From: Anaerolineales bacterium
GTDB lineage: Bacteria; Chloroflexota; Anaerolineae; Anaerolineales; DRMV01
Reading direction: 5' to 3'
Length of the DNA: 5,156 nucleotides
Assembly (NCBI GenBank): GCA_015494815.1
Contig: WGAK01000217.1
Location: 1 to 5,156, forward strand
Shown here: positions 1-5,156 of the stretch, in pieces
Layout of the letters: each line of letters starts with the position of its first letter
How positions within the stretch are numbered: the stretch's first letter is position 1
Notes under the pieces: generated by a model
Databases searched by the model: none
Seen by the model: the letters and a program-made list of their open reading frames with translations, nothing else
What the model was told of the DNA's origin: nothing
Position numbers and translations under genes: made by a program

Positions 1-365
1 GGCTTGAGGGGCGAATGCGCCACCAGGGGCGGCCAGACCCGCACCGGGCGCAGGTTGGCAAAGGTGCCCAGGCCCTGCCGCAAGGCCAGCAGCCCCCGCT
101 CGGGCCGCCGCTCCGGGGGAACCCCTTCCCACCGCGGCCCGCCCACCGCACCCAACAGCACCGCGTCCGCGGTCCGACACGCCTCTAAGGTCGCCGCGGG
201 CAGAGGCTCGCCGTGGGCGTCCAGGGCCGCGCCGCCAATGGGGCGCTCGTCCCAAACCCAGGTGTGGCCGAAGCCCGCGGCCACCGCCTCCAGCACGCGG
301 CGCGCGGCCGCCGTGACTTCGGGGCCAATGCCATCGCCGGGGAGCAACACGATGTGGCCGCGCAT
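1..365 (-). CDS. leuB: 3-isopropylmalate dehydrogenase, N-terminal part (cut by window end)
   Basis: NAD+-dependent oxidative decarboxylation of 3-isopropylmalate to 2-ketoisocaproate, the last leucine-specific step before transamination. Only 121 complete codons are in the window; the 3' end lies beyond position 1, so about two thirds of the usual ~350-360 residues are not seen. The translation begins MRGHIVLLPGDGIGPEVT, with the isocitrate/isopropylmalate dehydrogenase GDGIGPEV motif (residues 10-17). It continues with LLGAVGGPRWEG (70-81) and ERGLLALRQGLGTFANLRPV (89-108). The latter contains Arg96 and Arg106, equivalent to the substrate-carboxylate-binding arginines of LeuB. The LLALRxxLxxFANLRP form distinguishes LeuB from isocitrate and homoisocitrate dehydrogenases, though tartrate dehydrogenase-like relatives cannot be wholly excluded without the rest. 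The ATG at 365 follows the leuD stop by one base and has GGGGGAA 5 bases upstream, inside the leuD 3' end. The truncation is due to the window, not a pseudogene as far as can be seen. Confidence 0.95.
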   Translation of the reverse strand, partial: MRGHIVLLPGDGIGPEVTAAARRVLEAVAAGFGHTWVWDERPIGGAALDAHGEPLPAATLEACRTADAVLLGAVGGPRWEGVPPERRPERGLLALRQGLGTFANLRPVRVWPPLVAHSPLK

Positions 366-366
366 G

Positions 367-957
367 TCACTTCCCCCAACGCCGCTCGTAGGCTTCCACC
401 TGCGGCAGGTGGCGGAGCAGGTAGTCCAGGTCGTCCGCGCCCTCGAGCAAGCGCTCGCGCGCGAAGGGGTCCAGGTCGAAGGCGTAGACCTCGCCGGTGG
501 GCAGGCGCACCTGCCGGTCCACCAGGTCCACGGTCACGGCCGCGCCCGGATGGGCTTCCACCCAGGCGAAGAGCGCGGCCACGGCATCGGGAGCCAACCG
601 CGCCGGCAGCAGGCCGTTTTGCACCGCGTTGTTGTAGAAGATGTCCGCGAAGGAGGGCGCGAGCACCGCCCGAAAGCCCCACTCGGTCAGGGCCCACACC
701 GCGTGCTCACGCGACGAGCCACTGCCGAAGTTGGCGCCGGTGAGCAGAATGCGCGCGCCCGCGTAGCGGGGGTCGTTCAGGGGGAAGGTCGGGTCGGGCG
801 TTCCGTCGTCGCGATAGCGCCAGCGGGCGAACAAGCCCTGGGCCAGGCCGCGTTTGTCGGTGCCCTTGAGATAGCGGGCCGGGATGATGTCGTCGGTGTT
901 CACATCCTCCCGCGGGAGGGGGACGATGGGGGTGGTCACGCGAGTGAAGGGTTGCAT
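367..957 (-). CDS. leuD: 3-isopropylmalate dehydratase, small subunit
   Basis: Swivelling small subunit of isopropylmalate isomerase; it pairs with LeuC to complete the active site and contribute to substrate recognition. The 196-residue product matches the longer bacterial type (about 200 residues), not the roughly 165-residue archaeal type. Key stretches are the N-terminal NTDDIIPARYLKG (residues 20-32), LNDPRYAGARILLTG (60-74), the hallmark GANFGSGSSREHAVWAL (74-90), and SFADIFYNNAVQNGLLP (102-118). Ser79 stands where many homologues have Cys (GCGSSREH); this is a common variant. The C-terminal section ends DLDYLLRHLPQVEAYERRWGK, also typical. The ATG at 957 is preceded by AAGGAG with 7 bases of spacing. 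The TGA is separated from the leuB ATG by a single base, so the two are probably translationally coupled. Confidence 0.97.
   Translation of the reverse strand: MQPFTRVTTPIVPLPREDVNTDDIIPARYLKGTDKRGLAQGLFARWRYRDDGTPDPTFPLNDPRYAGARILLTGANFGSGSSREHAVWALTEWGFRAVLAPSFADIFYNNAVQNGLLPARLAPDAVAALFAWVEAHPGAAVTVDLVDRQVRLPTGEVYAFDLDPFARERLLEGADDLDYLLRHLPQVEAYERRWGK
371..377 (-). promoter_or_regulatory. Probable ribosome binding site of leuB, inside the leuD 3' end
   Basis: GGGGGAA on the minus strand, 5 bases before the leuB ATG at 365 and inside the last codons of leuD (Trp-Gly-Lys). It is a weaker match than those of the other genes, so leuB translation may depend partly on ribosomes finishing leuD. 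Confidence 0.6.
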
Positions 958-964
958 GGCGTGG

Positions 965-970
965 CTCCTT
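965..970 (-). promoter_or_regulatory. Ribosome binding site of leuD
   Basis: AAGGAG on the minus strand with 7 bases of spacing to the leuD ATG at 957. It occupies the 22-base leuC-leuD gap, leaving no room for a separate promoter or terminator. Confidence 0.8.
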
Positions 971-979
971 GGCGAAGGG

Positions 980-2389
980 TCAGGCGAGGAAGCGCCGGGG
1001 GTCCGCGAGGCGTCCCTCCACCGCGCTGGCGGCCGCGGTGAGGGGGCTGGCCAGGAAGGTGCGCGCGCCCGGCCCCTGGCGTCCCTCGAAGTTGCGGTTG
1101 CTGGTGCTCACCGCGTAGTGCCCGGCCGGCACCCGGTCGCCGTTCATGGCGATGCACAAACTGCACCCCGCGTAGCGCCATTCGGCCCCTGCCCGCCGAA
1201 ACACCCGGTCCAGCCCTTCGGCCTCGGCCTGCCGCCGCACGGTCTCGGAGCCGGGCACCACCACCATGCGCACATGGGGCGCGACCTTGCGGCCCCGCAG
1301 CACCCGCGCGGCCTGACGCAAATCTTCCAGCCGCCCGTTGGTGCAACTGCCCACGAACACCCAGTCCACCCGCTGGCCCAGCAAGGCCTGGCCGGGGCGC
1401 AGGCCCATGTAGCGGAGGGCCTTGTGCAGCAGACGCCGCTGCGCGGGCTCGGGCACCCGGTCGGGGTCGGGAACCCGGCCGGTGATGGGCACGGCCATGC
1501 CGGGGGTGGTGCCGTAGGTAATCATGGGCTCTAAGTCGCCCACATCCAGGTGCACCTCGCGGTCGAAGACCGCGCCGGGGTCGGTGGGCAGGGCTCGCCA
1601 GCGGGCCAGGGCTTGCTCCCAGGCCGGGCCCTGGGGCGCGAACTCGCGACCGGCCAGGTATTGGAAGGTGGTGTCGTCGGGGGCAATCATCCCGGCCCGC
1701 GCGCCGGCCTCGATGCTCATGTTGGCCAGGGTCATGCGGCCGGCCATGTCCAGGCTGCGCACCGCCTCGCCCGCGTATTCCAGCACATGCCCGCGGCCGC
1801 CGTGGGTACCGATGCGGGCGATGAGGGCCAGAATCATGTCCTTGGCCGTCACGCCCGGCCGCAGACGGCCCGAGAAGGTCACCCGCATGGTCTTGGGCTT
1901 GCGCATCAGCAGGGTTTGCGTGGCCAGCACGTGCCCCACCTGGGTGGTGCCGATGCCAAAGGCCAGAGCGCCGAACGCGCCGTGGGTCGAGGTATGGCTA
2001 TCGCCGCACACGATGGTCATGCCCGGCTGGGTCAGGCCCAACTCAGGCCCCAGCACATGCACGATGCCCCGCTGCGGATGCCCCAGGCCGTACAGCCGCA
2101 CGCCGAAGTGGCGCGCATTGTGGGCCAGGGTCTGCAACTGCATGCGTGCCTGGGGGTCCGCGGCCTGGAGGTCCAGGCTGGTGGTGGGCGTGCTGTGGTC
2201 CATGGTGGCCACGGTGCGGTCGGGACGGCGCACGGTGAGCCCCCGGGCGCGCAGCATGGCAAAGGCCTGGGGCGAGGTGACCTCGTGCACCAGATGCAGG
2301 TCAATGTACAGGATGGCCGGTGCGTGGGGGGCCTGATACACCACATGGGCCCCCCAGACTTTGTCGAACAAGGTGCGCGGTGGCGTCAT
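980..2389 (-). CDS. leuC: 3-isopropylmalate dehydratase, large subunit
   Basis: Catalytic [4Fe-4S] subunit of isopropylmalate isomerase; with LeuD it converts 2- to 3-isopropylmalate through a dehydrated intermediate. The 469-residue product is close to the E. coli length (466). Aconitase-family signatures are clear: CGDSHTSTHGAFGALAFGIG (residues 128-147), the first cluster cysteine in VFVGSCTNGR (Cys349), and the other two in AGCSLCIAMNGD (Cys409, Cys412). All three cluster ligands are therefore present. NMSIEAGARAG (223-233) and STSNRNFEGRQG (428-439) are also typical of LeuC. I choose the ATG at 2389, which has AGGAG 9 bases upstream and gives the usual N-terminus (TLFDKVW). An in-frame TTG at 2416 would add nine residues and overlap the leuA stop, but has no purine-rich site upstream. 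Small departures from the common consensus are GTTQVGH where GTSEVEH is frequent, and Ala222 where Cys is common. It lies 23 bases after leuA and 22 before leuD. Confidence 0.97.
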   Translation of the reverse strand: MTPPRTLFDKVWGAHVVYQAPHAPAILYIDLHLVHEVTSPQAFAMLRARGLTVRRPDRTVATMDHSTPTTSLDLQAADPQARMQLQTLAHNARHFGVRLYGLGHPQRGIVHVLGPELGLTQPGMTIVCGDSHTSTHGAFGALAFGIGTTQVGHVLATQTLLMRKPKTMRVTFSGRLRPGVTAKDMILALIARIGTHGGRGHVLEYAGEAVRSLDMAGRMTLANMSIEAGARAGMIAPDDTTFQYLAGREFAPQGPAWEQALARWRALPTDPGAVFDREVHLDVGDLEPMITYGTTPGMAVPITGRVPDPDRVPEPAQRRLLHKALRYMGLRPGQALLGQRVDWVFVGSCTNGRLEDLRQAARVLRGRKVAPHVRMVVVPGSETVRRQAEAEGLDRVFRRAGAEWRYAGCSLCIAMNGDRVPAGHYAVSTSNRNFEGRQGPGARTFLASPLTAAASAVEGRLADPRRFLA

Positions 2390-2398
2390 GACGCTGCT

Positions 2399-2403
2399 CT
2401 CCT
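2399..2403 (-). promoter_or_regulatory. Ribosome binding site of leuC
   Basis: AGGAG on the minus strand, 9 bases before the ATG at 2389, in the 23-base gap after leuA. It decides between this ATG and the upstream in-frame TTG at 2416, whose upstream sequence is pyrimidine-rich (CTTCCTCCCCC). Confidence 0.8.
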
Positions 2404-2412
2404 GGATATGGC

Positions 2413-4058
<1,646 letters not shown>

Positions 4059-4062
<4 letters not shown>

Positions 4063-5126
4063 GCTCCACCTCCGGAAGAAGTCGCAGGGTCGGCCGCCGG
4101 CGCGACGGGCGTCACGATGGTCCACCGTTCCGGGTCCACCTCCACGGGCTCGATGAAGGGCATCATGGCCCGCAAGCGCCGGCCCACCTCTTCGATGGGA
4201 TGCGTGGCCGCGCGGCGGCGCTGCGCCTCGAACCAGGGCCGTCCCTGTGCGTTCTCGGCAATCCAACGCCGCGCGAAGTCGCCGCTGCGGATGTCGTCCA
4301 GCACGGCCCGCATGGCCGCGCGCACCGCGTCGCCGATGACGCGCGGGCCCGAGACATAGTCGCCGTATTCCGCGGTATCGGAAACCGAATAGCGCATGTA
4401 GGTGAGCCCGCCCCGATAGAGCAGGTCCACGATGAGTTTGAGTTCGTGCAGGGTCTCGAAGTAGGCCAGTTCCGCGGGATAACCGGCCTCCACCAGGGTC
4501 TCGAAACCGGCCTGCACCAACGCGGAGACGCCGCCGCACAGCACGGTTTGCTCGCCGAACAGGTCGGTTTCGGTTTCCTCGCGGAAGGTGGTGGGCAGCA
4601 CCCCGGCTCGGGTCGCGCCGATGCCCCAGGCATACGACAGGGCCACGGCCTGGGCCTGCCCGCTGGCGTCCTGGTGCACGGCCAGCAGCGCGGGCGTGCC
4701 CCCACCCTGCACGAAGACCTCGCGCACCCGATGCCCCGGTGCCTTGGGCGCGACCATGCTCACATCCACGAACGCGGGCGGCTCGATGGTGCCGTAGTGG
4801 ATGTTGAAGCCGTGGGCGAACATCAGCGTGTGGCCGGGCCGCAAGTGCGGGGCAATGTGCGCGGCATACACCTGCGGCTGGCGGGTGTCGGGCAACAGCA
4901 CCATGACCACATCGGCCTCTTGCACGGCCTCGGCCACGGGCAGCACCCGGAACCCATCGGCCTGGGCGCGCGACCACGAGCGGCCCTGCGGGCGCAGGCC
5001 GACCCGCACATCTACCCCGCGGTCGCGCAAATTCTGCGCGTGCGCGTGGCCCTGCGAACCATACCCCAGCACCGCCACGCGGCGGCTGCGAATGATGTCG
5101 GGATTGGCGTCGTGCTCGTAAAACAT
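4059..5126 (-). CDS. ilvC: Ketol-acid reductoisomerase (class I KARI)
   Basis: Cytosolic Mg2+-dependent enzyme that isomerises and reduces 2-acetolactate (or 2-aceto-2-hydroxybutyrate) to the dihydroxy acid, the second common step to valine, leucine and isoleucine. The 355-residue product has the class I length. It shows an N-terminal Rossmann domain with GYGSQGHAHAQNL (residues 21-33), a cofactor loop at about 45-51, catalytic His105 (FAHGFN) and Lys128 (APKAPGH). The C-terminal knotted domain has ETETDLFGEQ (184-193; metal ligands Asp188 and Glu192), FETLHELK (Glu224, Glu228) and SVSDTAEYGDY with Ser249. Residues from about 337 on (APAADPATSSGGGA) are a low-complexity tail beyond the usual end of the fold. 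The ATG at 5126 is chosen because AGGAG lies 7 bases upstream and the protein then begins at the usual family position; the frame is open to the window edge, so an upstream start is not strictly excluded. The TGA overlaps the leuA ATG. Odd points: Ala129 replaces the common Gly of KGPGH, and the cofactor loop lacks one usual Ser. Confidence 0.97.
4068..4073 (-). promoter_or_regulatory. Strong ribosome binding site of leuA, inside the ilvC 3' end
   Basis: GGAGGT on the minus strand, a near-perfect anti-16S match, ends 5 bases before the leuA ATG at 4062. It lies within the last codons of ilvC, where it encodes part of the terminal Gly-Gly-Gly-Ala. It settles the leuA start despite the long open frame upstream. 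Confidence 0.85.
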
Positions 5127-5133
5127 GGGCTTG

Positions 5134-5138
5134 CTCCT
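5134..5138 (-). promoter_or_regulatory. Ribosome binding site of ilvC
   Basis: The minus strand reads AGGAG followed by CAAGCCC and then the ATG at 5126, a spacing of 7 bases. It supports the chosen ilvC start. The 18 bases further upstream (5139-5156) show no recognisable promoter and no stop codon in frame with ilvC, so the upstream gene or leader lies outside the window. Confidence 0.8.
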
Positions 5139-5156
5139 GAAGGGGGATGAAGCGAA

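Noticed and set aside
1..365. leuB as a broken gene.
   Set aside because: The frame is intact to the last base; it is short only because the window ends.
906..919. A perfect 14-base palindrome, CCTCCCGCGGGAGG, near the leuD 5' end, with an out-of-frame ATG-TGA just after it.
   Set aside because: It lies in conserved codons (Leu-Pro-Arg-Glu). At this GC content about one such palindrome is expected by chance in a window of this size, and nothing else suggests an operator.
5127..5156. A possible T-box, leucine attenuator or promoter before ilvC.
   Set aside because: Only 30 bases are available. They hold the ribosome binding site but no leader peptide, terminator hairpin or -10/-35 pair that I can support.

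Overview
The window is one tightly packed, co-directional block of branched-chain amino acid biosynthesis genes, all on the minus strand. In transcription order (high to low coordinate) it reads ilvC, leuA, leuC, leuD, leuB. The last gene runs off the low-coordinate end of the window and is truncated. I see no RNA genes, mobile elements, CRISPR arrays or long repeats, and no gap between genes longer than 23 bases.

Layout: 5127-5156 is a short leader with the ilvC ribosome binding site. 4059-5126 is ilvC (ketol-acid reductoisomerase, class I). 2413-4062 is leuA (2-isopropylmalate synthase), which overlaps the ilvC stop by four bases. 980-2389 is leuC (isopropylmalate isomerase large subunit), 23 bases after leuA. 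367-957 is leuD (small subunit), 22 bases after leuC. 1-365 is the first 121 codons of leuB (3-isopropylmalate dehydrogenase), one base after the leuD stop.

How the genes work together: IlvC makes the dihydroxy-acid precursors of valine, isoleucine and leucine. After dehydration by IlvD (not in the window), 2-ketoisovalerate is condensed with acetyl-CoA by LeuA, isomerised by the LeuC-LeuD heterodimer, then oxidised and decarboxylated by LeuB to 2-ketoisocaproate, the direct precursor of leucine. Every leucine-specific step before the final transamination is therefore encoded here, although LeuB is seen only in part.

Organism: the DNA is strongly GC-rich, with G or C at most third codon positions, and long open frames on the opposite strand that follow from that composition. 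The genes are clearly bacterial. The class I KARI, the roughly 200-residue LeuD, the roughly 470-residue LeuC and the ilvC-leuA-leuC-leuD-leuB order would suit a high-GC bacterium such as a member of the Chloroflexota. That placement is only a guess. Any promoter, attenuator or T-box controlling the operon would lie upstream, beyond position 5156.

I found no previously undescribed system here. This looks like an ordinary metabolic operon with a few modest points of interest: a Shine-Dalgarno sequence embedded in the ilvC tail, a variant KARI cofactor loop, and an extended LeuA C-terminus.
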